Assembly: GCA_902791695.1 (NCBI GenBank)
Contig: CADAWR010000011.1
Location: 1-64,000 of the forward strand
Direction of reading: 5' to 3'
DNA length: 64,000 bases
Origin: an uncultured Bacteroidota bacterium
GTDB taxonomy: Bacteria; Bacteroidota; Bacteroidia; Bacteroidales; P3
Shown here one piece after another: positions 1 through 7,142 of this stretch (positions are counted from its first letter, which is position 1; each line of letters starts with the position of its first letter). A program made the position numbers and the translations under genes. The notes beneath the pieces are model-generated. The model ran no database searches and was not told where the DNA came from. It saw only the letters and a list, made by a program, of their open reading frames with translations.

Positions 1-6
1 ACATAC

Positions 7-42
7 AAAAGCGTCACAAAAGTGATTTTGTGACGCTTTTTT
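7..42. terminator. Bidirectional hairpin terminator at the window edge
   Basis: A perfect 11-bp stem (GCGTCACAAAA at 11-21 with TTTTGTGACGC at 26-36, loop gtga) is flanked by an A-run on the left and a T-run on the right, so it can end transcription on both strands. It probably closes a gene lying before the window. Confidence 0.75.
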
Positions 43-43
43 G

Positions 44-75
44 TTTGCCATATTAAATATTATTCGTATCTTTGC
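44..75 (+). promoter_or_regulatory. Bacteroidetes-type promoter of the MNT gene
   Basis: TTTG at 44-47 is followed after 19 nt by TATCTTTGC at 67-75, matching the TTTG-N19-TAnnTTTG consensus. The first ATG of the next gene is at 84, so the transcript would start within a few bases of the start codon and could be leaderless. Confidence 0.7.
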
Positions 76-83
76 ATTTTGAA

Positions 84-389
84 ATGAGTACAAAAGAGAT
101 ATCTCAATCCCTCGCCGAATACTTCGCCACACAACCTGTGACGAAAGCATGGCTTTTTGGCTCCTATGCACACGGCGAGCAACGGGAGGACAGCGACGTG
201 GATATACTTGTCGAGTTCGACCGCAAGAATGCGAAAGTGGGATTGCTTAAATATGCGGCCATCATTGTCGACCTTGAAAAAATCCTCAACTGCAATGTCG
301 ATTTGGTAGAAAACGGGGCCCTGATGCCCTGGGCAGAGGAAACTGCCAACCACGATAAAAAACTAATCTATGAGAGAGCCGGCGCGTGA
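84..389 (+). CDS. MNT-type nucleotidyltransferase (MntA-like antitoxin family)
   Basis: A small protein of about 101 residues with the minimal nucleotidyltransferase fold. The signature GSYAHGEQREDSDVDILV gives the GS motif and the two metal-binding aspartates of the DxD pair about ten residues later. In this family the protein usually sits in front of a HEPN gene and AMPylates the HEPN RNase as its antitoxin. An upstream TTG at 72 is in frame but lies inside the promoter -7 box, so ATG at 84 is chosen. The HEPN partner that should follow is only a 14-codon stub (370-414), so the gene is an orphan. No other toxin candidate is visible beside it. Confidence 0.8.
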   Translation: MSTKEISQSLAEYFATQPVTKAWLFGSYAHGEQREDSDVDILVEFDRKNAKVGLLKYAAIIVDLEKILNCNVDLVENGALMPWAEETANHDKKLIYERAGA

Positions 390-414
390 CCCCAGTCGTA
401 TCCTCTTTGATTAA
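370..414 (+). pseudogene. Truncated HEPN (DUF86) toxin gene, first 14 codons
   Basis: An ATG at 370 overlaps the end of the MNT gene by 20 nt in a different frame and reads MREPARDPSRILFD, then TAA at 412-414. Family knowledge: HEPN/DUF86 partners of MNT genes commonly begin MREP-R-, overlap the antitoxin and run for about 110 codons. No continuation is seen in any frame before the LiaF-like gene at 441. Read as the surviving 5' end of a deleted toxin gene; a chance match of so short a peptide cannot be excluded. Confidence 0.55.
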
Positions 415-440
415 TCCAACTGAAAGCAAAAACATTATTT

Positions 441-1127
441 ATGAAACGCACAAGCAAAATTATCGGCGGCATCGCCCTCCTGGCCTTCGGCATCGTGTGG
501 GCCCTGGAACTCCTCGGCGTCATCAGCATCAGCCTCGACGGCTGGTGGGCGCTCTTCGTCATCGTCCCCTGCTTCGTCAATATCTTCAGCGACCGCCACA
601 AGGCCGGCGCCATCATCGGCTGCGGCATCGGCGTGCTGCTGCTCCTCGCCGCCCGCGGCATCATCCCGTGGAACGACATCTGGAAGTATATGCTATGCCT
701 CGCCGCCGTCGTGTGGGGCGTGTCGCTGCTATTCTTCAACAAGAAAAGCTACGGCCACTGCCACAACGGTGAGCCGTCCACCCCTGTCGTCCTCGACGGC
801 AGCAAGCTGCACAAGATCGACGTCACCTTCGGCAAGCAGGACTACAGCTATGACGGCCAGCCCTTCGAGGGTGCCGACGTGCATGTCAGCTTCGGCTTCG
901 TGGGCCTCGACCTGCGCGATGCCGACATCCGCGACGGTGCCGTCATCAGCGTCGACTGCAGCTTCGGCGGCATGGAAATCCGAGTCCCCAAGGGCGTCTG
1001 CGTCAACAACGGCATCGACACCGCCTTCGCCGGCGTCGACTGCGACTGCTGCACCCAGCCCACCGACGGCTGTAAGACTCTCCACCTCAAAGGCCACTGT
1101 AACTTCGGCGGCATCGAGATAAAGTAA
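441..1127 (+). CDS. LiaF-like membrane protein
   Basis: A 228-residue protein. Residues 1-110 hold about four hydrophobic segments in the LiaI/LiaF-like arrangement (short hairpins with a WWALFVIVP segment). Residues 120-228 form a soluble, cysteine-rich beta domain with repeated FGG/FGF turns, as in the C-terminal domain of LiaF (cell-envelope stress response regulators in Firmicutes; function in Bacteroidetes unproven). ATG at 441 is the first good start after the HEPN stub. It stands alone, with a degraded region downstream, so its regulatory partner is not evident. Confidence 0.7.
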   Translation: MKRTSKIIGGIALLAFGIVWALELLGVISISLDGWWALFVIVPCFVNIFSDRHKAGAIIGCGIGVLLLLAARGIIPWNDIWKYMLCLAAVVWGVSLLFFNKKSYGHCHNGEPSTPVVLDGSKLHKIDVTFGKQDYSYDGQPFEGADVHVSFGFVGLDLRDADIRDGAVISVDCSFGGMEIRVPKGVCVNNGIDTAFAGVDCDCCTQPTDGCKTLHLKGHCNFGGIEIK

Positions 1128-1245
1128 CGTCGCAACCGCTTTCTTCATATCCATCCAACATCAGAATGGAGCGTTCAACCCAACCTTGCCACCCCCACAA
1201 GTACCCCCATAAGTACGCTTGCAAACAACTTTAATCCAAATAGTA

Positions 1246-1501
1246 AATTTTATACAAGCAACAACGCTATTATTGAACTTGTTCAGGTGATATGTGCCGA
1301 GGAGTTGAGTATAAAACAGATGATGGAAATCAAGGGACTCAAAGATCGCAAGAACTTCATTAATTATCACCTTGAGCCTGCTTTACGGGAGAAAATCATG
1401 CGTCGCAAATACCCGGACCGCCCACCCACCCAAGACAGAAATACTTGTTGACAGCAAAGGGTGTGGCTCTCTATAACGAATTAACGAAAGGAGGGATGTA
1501 A
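1246..1501 (+). pseudogene. Frameshifted C-terminal remnant of a Fic-type / winged-helix protein
   Basis: From about 1246 one frame reads a segment containing EELSIKQMMEIKGLKDRKNF and then MRRKYPDRP. Near 1428 the reading moves to another frame, which continues PRQKYLLTAKGVALYNELTK and stops with TAA at 1499-1501. Together they match the winged-helix tail seen at the C-terminus of many Fic-domain and related proteins (SLKDRKNF...YPDKP...KYRLT-KG). No N-terminal Fic domain is present. This explains most of the 450-bp gap between 1127 and 1578; I see nothing in 1128-1245. Confidence 0.6.
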
Positions 1502-1525
1502 TTTAGCGTCGAAAAACATGACTTT

Positions 1526-1559
1526 TTTGGAATCAATTCCGAAAAAGTTGTATTTTTGC
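1526..1559 (+). promoter_or_regulatory. Promoter of the outer-membrane protein gene
   Basis: TTTG at 1526-1529, a spacer of 21 nt, then TATTTTTGC at 1551-1559. It lies 18 nt before the ATG at 1578. Confidence 0.6.
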
Positions 1560-1577
1560 ATCATAAAATACATTTTC

Positions 1578-2153
1578 ATGAAGAAGACAACACTTATCAT
1601 CCTTCTTACTATCACAACTTTATCAGGCTTCGCACAAGAGAAACATCTTTTTGACGGTGGCATGATGCTCCATGCCGGCTACCTGAACGGGAATATCAAA
1701 GCTCTCGATTATAACACCAAGGGGATGACCTACGGTATCGGGGGAGTGTTGCGTTTCCACATCGGCAACCATCTACGTGTGGGCGGCGAGGGTTATGTCT
1801 CCAACCTCAGTCAGATGGGCAACGGAAGCTATGTGCGTATGGGCTGGGGTGGTATTGTGGCCGATGGGTGCTGGGAACTGGGGCGCTGGATGCCTTACGC
1901 AGGCTTTTGTATCGGCGGTGGCAGAGCATCGACGCTACAGATGTTCGTAGGCGATGACAAAGACTGGGTCGCCGAGCCCAACGCGGTGTTACACAACGAG
2001 ATGTTTATGCTTATCAACCCTTATGTCGGTGTGGAATACTCTTTGACCGACGCCGTGCATCTCACACTAAAGGCCGACCGCCTCACACCACTCACCGGCG
2101 AGGCTATACCCACCGGTGGGCGCCTATACCTCGGCTTTATCTTTACACATTGA
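1578..2153 (+). CDS. Outer-membrane beta-barrel-like protein
   Basis: A 191-residue secreted protein. It starts with a typical signal peptide (MKKTTLIILLTITTLSGFAQ) and continues with alternating glycine/aromatic strands (for example GGVLRFHIGNHLRVGGEGYV), ending in the aromatic strand GRLYLGFIFTH typical of a small outer-membrane barrel. An upstream in-frame ATG at 1518 lies before the promoter box and is rejected; 1578 begins the signal peptide. No named family recognised; the role is unknown. Confidence 0.65.
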   Translation: MKKTTLIILLTITTLSGFAQEKHLFDGGMMLHAGYLNGNIKALDYNTKGMTYGIGGVLRFHIGNHLRVGGEGYVSNLSQMGNGSYVRMGWGGIVADGCWELGRWMPYAGFCIGGGRASTLQMFVGDDKDWVAEPNAVLHNEMFMLINPYVGVEYSLTDAVHLTLKADRLTPLTGEAIPTGGRLYLGFIFTH

Positions 2154-2170
2154 GAGAATGACCACCTGAT

Positions 2171-2962
2171 ATGGAAGACATTAAGGGATATAACGCTCTA
2201 GTTACCGGCGGCACATCGGGCATGGGATGGGTATTCTGCCAGCAGCTGGCTGCACTAGGGTGCAATGTGCTGATGGTGTCCATCCAACAAGAGCAGCTTG
2301 CAACTCTCCCACAGCGGCTTGCAGAGCAGTATGATGTGCTGTCATGGGGCTTGTATATAGATCTTTCGAAAGAGTCGGCAGCAGACGAGGTATGGGCCTT
2401 CTGCCGGGAGCAGCGACTCCAAATTGACATATTGGTAAACAACGCCGGCATGTATTTCTTTCACGAGATTGACGAGGCGACACAAGGCAAAGCCCTCGCT
2501 ATGCTGCGTCTACATACGTTCGCACCCACACGGCTGACAATGCTTTTCGGAGAGGCCATGAAGGCGCGCCACAGAGGGTATATCATCAATATGTCATCGA
2601 TGACGGCCAACCTGCCAGCGCCGGGAATAACCGTATATGCAGCCACGAAAGCCTACCTTGAGAGCTATTCTAAGTCGATGTATTTTGAAATGGCCCCCTA
2701 CGGCGTCGGCGTTACCACCGTGCTGCCAGCGGCTGTAGCGACGCCGCTCTACCAAATGAAACCTGGGATGATGAAGCTCGGGGTAACCGTGGGCCTTATC
2801 CGCACGCCGCAATGGCTTGTAAAGCGGGCTCTGCGCGGTATGCTGCGCCGTCGCCGTGTGGTGAAGCCAGGCGTGGTGAATTACATACTGCCGTTGCTGA
2901 TAAAACTGCTGCCCAACGGCCTTGAGCAGAAGATTTGGAACAACTTGAATGTAAAGAAATAA
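2171..2962 (+). CDS. Short-chain dehydrogenase/reductase (classical SDR, DltE-like)
   Basis: A 263-residue SDR. The NAD(P)-binding TGGTSGMG motif is near residues 12-19, NNAG near 90, the catalytic Ser in NMSSM near 140 and the YAATK (YxxxK) pair near 155. The C-terminal 60 residues are basic and end in a hydrophobic/amphipathic stretch that may sit on the membrane. It is followed after 2 nt by a GNAT gene and then a gamma-carbonic anhydrase, all on one strand and probably one operon. The substrate cannot be told from sequence. Confidence 0.85.
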   Translation: MEDIKGYNALVTGGTSGMGWVFCQQLAALGCNVLMVSIQQEQLATLPQRLAEQYDVLSWGLYIDLSKESAADEVWAFCREQRLQIDILVNNAGMYFFHEIDEATQGKALAMLRLHTFAPTRLTMLFGEAMKARHRGYIINMSSMTANLPAPGITVYAATKAYLESYSKSMYFEMAPYGVGVTTVLPAAVATPLYQMKPGMMKLGVTVGLIRTPQWLVKRALRGMLRRRRVVKPGVVNYILPLLIKLLPNGLEQKIWNNLNVKK

Positions 2963-2964
2963 CT

Positions 2965-3249
2965 ATGGAGTACATTACTGAGAAAAACAGGATATATGTC
3001 GAGGAAAACGGCAAAGAAGTGGGGGAAGTGACGTTCCCAGAGCGCGACGACGTGTATGTCATCAACCACACTTATGTGGACGACCGTTACCGCGGACAGG
3101 GTATCGCCTCGGAACTGGTAAGGAGAGCGGTAGAGGAGATTGAACGCCGCGGCAGCAAATGCAAGGCTACCTGTTCGTATGCGGCATTGTGGCTGGCACG
3201 CAACCGCGGATGCGAACTGACAAGCCCACTGAGTTGCCCTATCAACTAA
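2965..3249 (+). CDS. Small GNAT-family N-acetyltransferase (YjdJ/YidJ type)
   Basis: About 94 residues. The acetyl-CoA pyrophosphate-binding motif A is visible as RYRGQGIASELV, preceded by the strand VINHTYVDD. This is the very short, single-domain GNAT type common in bacteria, with no known substrate. An in-frame start at 2935 would overlap the SDR gene; ATG at 2965 directly after the SDR stop is preferred. Confidence 0.8.
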   Translation: MEYITEKNRIYVEENGKEVGEVTFPERDDVYVINHTYVDDRYRGQGIASELVRRAVEEIERRGSKCKATCSYAALWLARNRGCELTSPLSCPIN

Positions 3250-3261
3250 TAACAAGTGATT

Positions 3262-3765
3262 ATGGCTCTAATCAAATCATATAAAGGGCTTTCGCCCAAA
3301 TGGGGCAAAGACTGCTACTTCAGCGAGAATGCCACCCTGGTGGGCGACGTGACACTCGGCGACCAGTGCTCGGTGTGGTTCAACGCTGTGGTGCGCGGCG
3401 ATGTGGCGCCCATAACCATAGGCGACCGTTCCAACGTACAGGACGGCAGTTGCATACATGTGACACACGATACCGGTCCCACGCATATAGGAAACGACGT
3501 GACCATAGGCCACAATGTCACGGTACATGCCTGCACCATCCACGATGGCGCCCTCATAGGTATGGGAGCCACGCTGCTCGACGACTGCGAGGTAGGAGAA
3601 GGCTCCATAGTGGCCGCCGGCGCACTGGTGCTGCAAGGCACAAAAATTCCGCCCCACGAGATTTGGGGCGGCGTACCAGCAAAATATATAAAAAACACGC
3701 GTCCAGGCCAAACCGACAACGCAGCCCACTATGTGGAATACGCAAAAGAATACATGAAGGATTAG
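3262..3765 (+). CDS. Gamma-class carbonic anhydrase-like hexapeptide-repeat protein
   Basis: A 167-residue left-handed beta-helix protein with repeated hexapeptides (such as IGDRSNVQDG, IGNDVTIGHN). The zinc-ligand positions of the Cam/YrdA group are visible: His in CIHVTHD and the pair in IGHNVTVHAC. The C-terminus ends in the usual helix after the GGVPAKYIKN segment. Family members (YrdA, PaaY, Cam) bind metal and some hydrate CO2; activity is unproven in many. ATG at 3262 is preferred over an in-frame GTG at 3256. Last gene of the run, followed by a hairpin. Confidence 0.88.
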   Translation: MALIKSYKGLSPKWGKDCYFSENATLVGDVTLGDQCSVWFNAVVRGDVAPITIGDRSNVQDGSCIHVTHDTGPTHIGNDVTIGHNVTVHACTIHDGALIGMGATLLDDCEVGEGSIVAAGALVLQGTKIPPHEIWGGVPAKYIKNTRPGQTDNAAHYVEYAKEYMKD

Positions 3766-3791
3766 CGGTTTACCATAGGCCAAGTTGAAAA

Positions 3792-3817
3792 AAGGTCCTT
3801 CCGGTCAGAAGGGCCTT
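3792..3817 (+). terminator. Hairpin downstream of the carbonic anhydrase-like gene
   Basis: A 10-bp stem, AAGGTCCTTC (3792-3801) with GAAGGGCCTT (3808-3817), with an A-rich left flank and an AT-rich right flank. It lacks a long T-run, so its strength is uncertain. Confidence 0.6.
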
Positions 3818-3830
3818 ATATTATATGTGT

Positions 3831-3855
3831 CCGGTCATCCACAGAGGATGACCGG
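3831..3855 (-). terminator. Perfect hairpin downstream of the minus-strand SDR
   Basis: CCGGTCATCC (3831-3840) pairs perfectly with GGATGACCGG (3846-3855) around a 5-nt loop. It lies 26 nt after the stop of the minus-strand SDR, with AT-rich sequence beyond it on that strand. It probably ends that transcript. Confidence 0.6.
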
Positions 3856-3881
3856 GCGCAAATGTTCTTTGAAATGGTAAA

Positions 3882-4637
3882 CTACTTGCGGACGATGACG
3901 CTGCCGCTGCCCTGATGGGTGGCGAGGATGAGCACCTCGGCGACCTGCACGTGCTCGGGGGCGTTGGCGGCATAGACGGCTACGTCGGCGATGTCGTCAC
4001 CGGTGAGGGGCTTGATGCCCTTGTAGACATTGGCAGCGCGTTCGGTGTCGCCGTGGAAGCGTGTGTTGCTGAAGTTGGTCTCAACAAGTCCGGGCTTGAG
4101 GTTGGTGACACGAATGGCGGTATTGGCCACATCAAGGCGCAGACCGTCGGTGATGGTCTTCACGGCAGCCTTGGTGGCGCAATATACGTTGCCGTTAGCA
4201 TAGGCGGCGTCACCAGCGACAGAACCGATATTGATGATATGGCCACGGTTGCGCTTCACCATGCCGGGCACCACGAGACGCGTCATGGTGAGCAGTCCCT
4301 TGATGTTGGTATCGACCATGGTGTCCCAGTCGTCGTAGGAGCCTTCATACTCGGGCTCGAGGCCAAGGGCGAGGCCGGCATTGTTGACGAGCACGTCGAT
4401 GTCTTTCCACTCGGCGGTGAGGTTCTCGATGCACTCGGTGGCTTTCTCGCGATCACGCACGTCGAAAACCAGCGTAAGCACTTCTGTACCTTTAGCGGTA
4501 AGTTCTTTACGTATTTCCTCGAGTCGCTGGGCGTTGCGGCCGGTGAGGATGAGTCTGTCGCCGTTGGCGGCGAACTTGCGGGCGCAGCCGAGACCGATGC
4601 CACTCGTTGCGCCAGTTATCAACACAGTCTTGTTCAT
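3882..4637 (-). CDS. SDR oxidoreductase of the YdfG (serine/3-hydroxy acid dehydrogenase) type
   Basis: A 251-residue classical SDR. It shows TGATSGIG at the N-terminus, NNAGLALG near residue 90, the catalytic Ser in INIGSVAGD, YCATK (YxxxK) near 155 and the LKPGLVETNFSNTRFHGD segment typical of YdfG-like enzymes, which oxidise serine, allo-threonine and 3-hydroxypropionate with NADP. The longer frame to 4700 has no signal; ATG at 4637 starts MNKTVLITGATSGIG and is chosen. It stands alone, divergent from the 4738 gene. Confidence 0.85.
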   Translation of the reverse strand: MNKTVLITGATSGIGLGCARKFAANGDRLILTGRNAQRLEEIRKELTAKGTEVLTLVFDVRDREKATECIENLTAEWKDIDVLVNNAGLALGLEPEYEGSYDDWDTMVDTNIKGLLTMTRLVVPGMVKRNRGHIINIGSVAGDAAYANGNVYCATKAAVKTITDGLRLDVANTAIRVTNLKPGLVETNFSNTRFHGDTERAANVYKGIKPLTGDDIADVAVYAANAPEHVQVAEVLILATHQGSGSVIVRK

Positions 4638-4737
4638 CTGTTCTATTGTTTTATATATTATAAATAACGCCAATCTACAGGCATTATTGTACAGAAACAT
4701 AATAATTAACCGTCACATCACGTTATTTATTACGACA

Positions 4738-5247
4738 ATGCCGACACTGCACATAAAAGACATAAAAGCCATTGCCCAAAAGGCTCACGATAGCGCCACT
4801 TACCGTGAGGGGCTCTTCGAGGCCATGCTCGGCGACGACCGCGACGAAGCTGTGCATGCAGCTTGGGCGTTGACACATCTTCCCAAGACAGACAACACGC
4901 ATATCGCAAAACACCGCGAGGAGCTAACGGGTTTGGCTACCACGACACCCGACACCTCGCTGCGCCGCATCACCCTCTCGCTCCTCGAGCGCATCGACTG
5001 GAGTGTTGCCGACCCCGAAGATGTGCCGGAATACTATGTGACGCTGCTGGACTTCTGCATGGAGCACATGATGATGCCTGACGAGCCATACGGCGTGCGT
5101 TCGCTGTGCATGAAACTGAGCTACACGCTGAGCCTACCCTACCCCGAGCTGCTCGAGGAGGTGCGCCAAAGCCTGTTGCTGATAGAGCCTTCGGAGCTCG
5201 GCTCAGGGGTGCGGCATACACGCAACAAGATACTCAAAAGCCTATGA
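4738..5247 (+). CDS. Helical-repeat protein paired with an AlkD-like gene
   Basis: A 169-residue, mostly alpha-helical protein with HEAT-like helix pairs (DEAVHAAWALTHL; YGVRSLCMKLSYTLSL). I do not recognise a named family. Its stop codon overlaps the ATG of the AlkD-like gene (ATGA at 5244-5247), so the two are translationally coupled and likely act together. ATG at 4738 is the first start outside the antisense SDR gene. Confidence 0.65.
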   Translation: MPTLHIKDIKAIAQKAHDSATYREGLFEAMLGDDRDEAVHAAWALTHLPKTDNTHIAKHREELTGLATTTPDTSLRRITLSLLERIDWSVADPEDVPEYYVTLLDFCMEHMMMPDEPYGVRSLCMKLSYTLSLPYPELLEEVRQSLLLIEPSELGSGVRHTRNKILKSL

Positions 5248-5897
5248 CAATAAAGGATCATCTTTTTGCACTGCAAGACACAAAATACCGTGATTTCCAC
5301 CGCAGCTTGGTGCCAGGCATGCCTGAGGATTACATCATAGGCGTACGTATGCCTGCACTACGGCAGTTGGCCAAAGATATTGATGCTGAAGGTCTCATAG
5401 CAGAACTACCACACCATTACTACGAAGAGAACCAGCTGCACGCCATTGTACTAAGCGGGATGAAGGACTACGGCCAATGCTTGGCCGAAGTGGAGCGCTT
5501 CCTGCCCTACGTCAACAACTGGGCCACATGCGACGGACTTCGCCCGCGATGCTTCACCAAGCATACCGAAGAGTTGCTGCCGCATGTCAAGCGCTGGCTG
5601 GCGGCGGAGCATGAATACACTGTGCGCTTCGGCATCGGCATACTGGAAGCCTTCTATCTTGACAATGCCTTCCGCGAAGAGCAACTGCTATGGGTGGCAA
5701 ACATCAACCGCGAGGAATACTACATACGCATGATGCAGGCCTGGTACTTCGCTACGGCGCTGGCCAAGCAATGGGACGCCACTCTGCCGGTCATCTCCAC
5801 CCTACCCGACTGGATTCGACGGAAAACAATACATAAAGCCGGCGAGAGCTTCCGCGTAAGCGATGAACACAAGGAAATACTGAGAAACATCAAATAA
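5244..5897 (+). CDS. AlkD-like DNA alkylation repair protein
   Basis: A 217-residue HEAT-repeat protein of the DNA alkylation repair (AlkD/AlkC) superfamily. Family features are GVRMPALRQLAK near the N-terminus, the conserved VNNWATCDGL segment near residue 90 and an all-helical C-terminus (IRRKTIHKAGES). AlkD glycosylases remove bulky cationic alkyl bases; this shorter Bacteroidetes group is not characterised as far as I know. The start overlaps the upstream stop; malY follows after 2 nt. Confidence 0.8.
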   Translation: MTIKDHLFALQDTKYRDFHRSLVPGMPEDYIIGVRMPALRQLAKDIDAEGLIAELPHHYYEENQLHAIVLSGMKDYGQCLAEVERFLPYVNNWATCDGLRPRCFTKHTEELLPHVKRWLAAEHEYTVRFGIGILEAFYLDNAFREEQLLWVANINREEYYIRMMQAWYFATALAKQWDATLPVISTLPDWIRRKTIHKAGESFRVSDEHKEILRNIK

Positions 5898-5899
5898 TC

Positions 5900-7105
5900 A
5901 TGAAACAATATAATTTTGACGAGATTATTGACCGCAAAGGTACAGACTGTTTCAAATGGGACGCCCTGCAGGCCATGTACGGACGCGGAGACGTAACCCC
6001 AATGTGGGTGGCGGACATGGACTTCCGCTCGCCGGACTTCGTGATGGAGGCCCTGCGTAGACGCTGCGACCATGAGGTGCTGGGCTACACCATGCCCTCT
6101 GAGGGCTACTGGCGGGCGATGACCAAATGGCTACAGAAACGTTACAGCATACATACCACCAAGGAATGTCTGCATTTCATCCCCGGCATCGTGGCGGGCA
6201 TCGCATACGCCCTATTGGCACTTACGGAGCCCGGCGACAAGATATTGGTGACAACGCCCGTCTACCCTCCATTCCTCAACCTGCCGAAGAACAGCGGCCG
6301 CGAGCTGGTGTGCAGCCCGTTGAAAATAGCCAACGTCTCAAATGGAGACTTGGCTCCGCTTCGGTCGCCAAGCCGCTTTTCCATTGACTTCGACGACTTT
6401 GAGCGGCGCATTGAGGGCTGCAAGGTCTTCATCATGAGCAACCCTCACAACCCTGCGGGTACAGTGTGGGGCGAAGAGGTTCTGCTCAGGGTGGCCGACA
6501 TTTGCGAGCGACACCACGTCATCGTCATCAGCGACGAGATACATGCCGACCTCACGCTCCCCGGTCACAAGCATGTGAGCTACAGCACCGTCAGCGACAC
6601 AGCCGCCGGGCACAGCCTCACCTTCATGGCACCCAGCAAGACCTTCAACATCGCAGGCCTCGGGAGCTCGGTGTGCTATGTCGCCGACGCCGACCTGCGC
6701 CAACGCTTCTTCGGCTGGCTCAACTCGCTGGAGGTGGCAAACGGCAACATCTTCGCCTTCACAGCCGCTGAGTCTGCCTTCCGCGACGGCGAAGAGTGGC
6801 TGCGGCAAATGCTGGAGTACCTGCTCGAGAACGTGCGGACATTGGAGCAATTCTTGCAAGAACGCATGCCGCAGGTAAAAGCCGTTCTCCCAGAGGCCTC
6901 CTACTTAGCTTGGCTCGATTTCAGCAACTACGGCATGTCTCACGAAGAGATCAAAGACAAACTGCTCAATGAGGCCAAAGTGGCCTTGAACGATGGAACC
7001 ACCTTTGGAGGTAAAATGTATGAGCACTGTTTCCGCTTAAACATAGGCTGTCCGAGGCAAATGCTACTCGACGCCCTAAACAGAATAGCCGACGCAATGG
7101 CATAA
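5900..7105 (+). CDS. MalY/PatB-type PLP-dependent C-S lyase (cystathionine beta-lyase)
   Basis: A 401-residue fold-type I aminotransferase-like enzyme. Features in order: WVADMDF (about 36-42), GYTMPSEGYWRAM (62-74), NPHNPAG (181-187), SDEIHADL (211-218, with the PLP-pyridine aspartate) and the PLP lysine in APSKTFN (K247). MalY/PatB enzymes split cystathionine or cysteine conjugates to thiol, pyruvate and ammonia. Residues about 146-159 (VSNGDLAPLRSPSR) look like an insertion relative to the family and are encoded partly by a hairpin-forming stretch (6349-6372). Last gene of the run, followed by a terminator. Confidence 0.88.
   Translation: MKQYNFDEIIDRKGTDCFKWDALQAMYGRGDVTPMWVADMDFRSPDFVMEALRRRCDHEVLGYTMPSEGYWRAMTKWLQKRYSIHTTKECLHFIPGIVAGIAYALLALTEPGDKILVTTPVYPPFLNLPKNSGRELVCSPLKIANVSNGDLAPLRSPSRFSIDFDDFERRIEGCKVFIMSNPHNPAGTVWGEEVLLRVADICERHHVIVISDEIHADLTLPGHKHVSYSTVSDTAAGHSLTFMAPSKTFNIAGLGSSVCYVADADLRQRFFGWLNSLEVANGNIFAFTAAESAFRDGEEWLRQMLEYLLENVRTLEQFLQERMPQVKAVLPEASYLAWLDFSNYGMSHEEIKDKLLNEAKVALNDGTTFGGKMYEHCFRLNIGCPRQMLLDALNRIADAMA
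6349..6372 (+). repeat. Small palindrome inside the malY-like gene
   Basis: CTTGGC (6349-6354) and GCCAAG (6367-6372) pair, with an inner CCG/CGG pair, inside the coding sequence where the protein carries an extra loop (LAPLRSPS). It may be a small in-frame mobile palindrome; only one copy is seen here. Confidence 0.35.
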
Positions 7106-7142
7106 AAAAAGAGCAGTACCATTCTGATACTGCTCAATCTTT
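7104..7142. terminator. Bidirectional terminator between convergent genes
   Basis: GAGCAGTA (7111-7118) pairs with TACTGCTC (7128-7135). An A-run precedes it and TCTTTT follows, so it can serve both the malY-like gene and the minus-strand barrel gene that ends at 7142. Confidence 0.75.
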
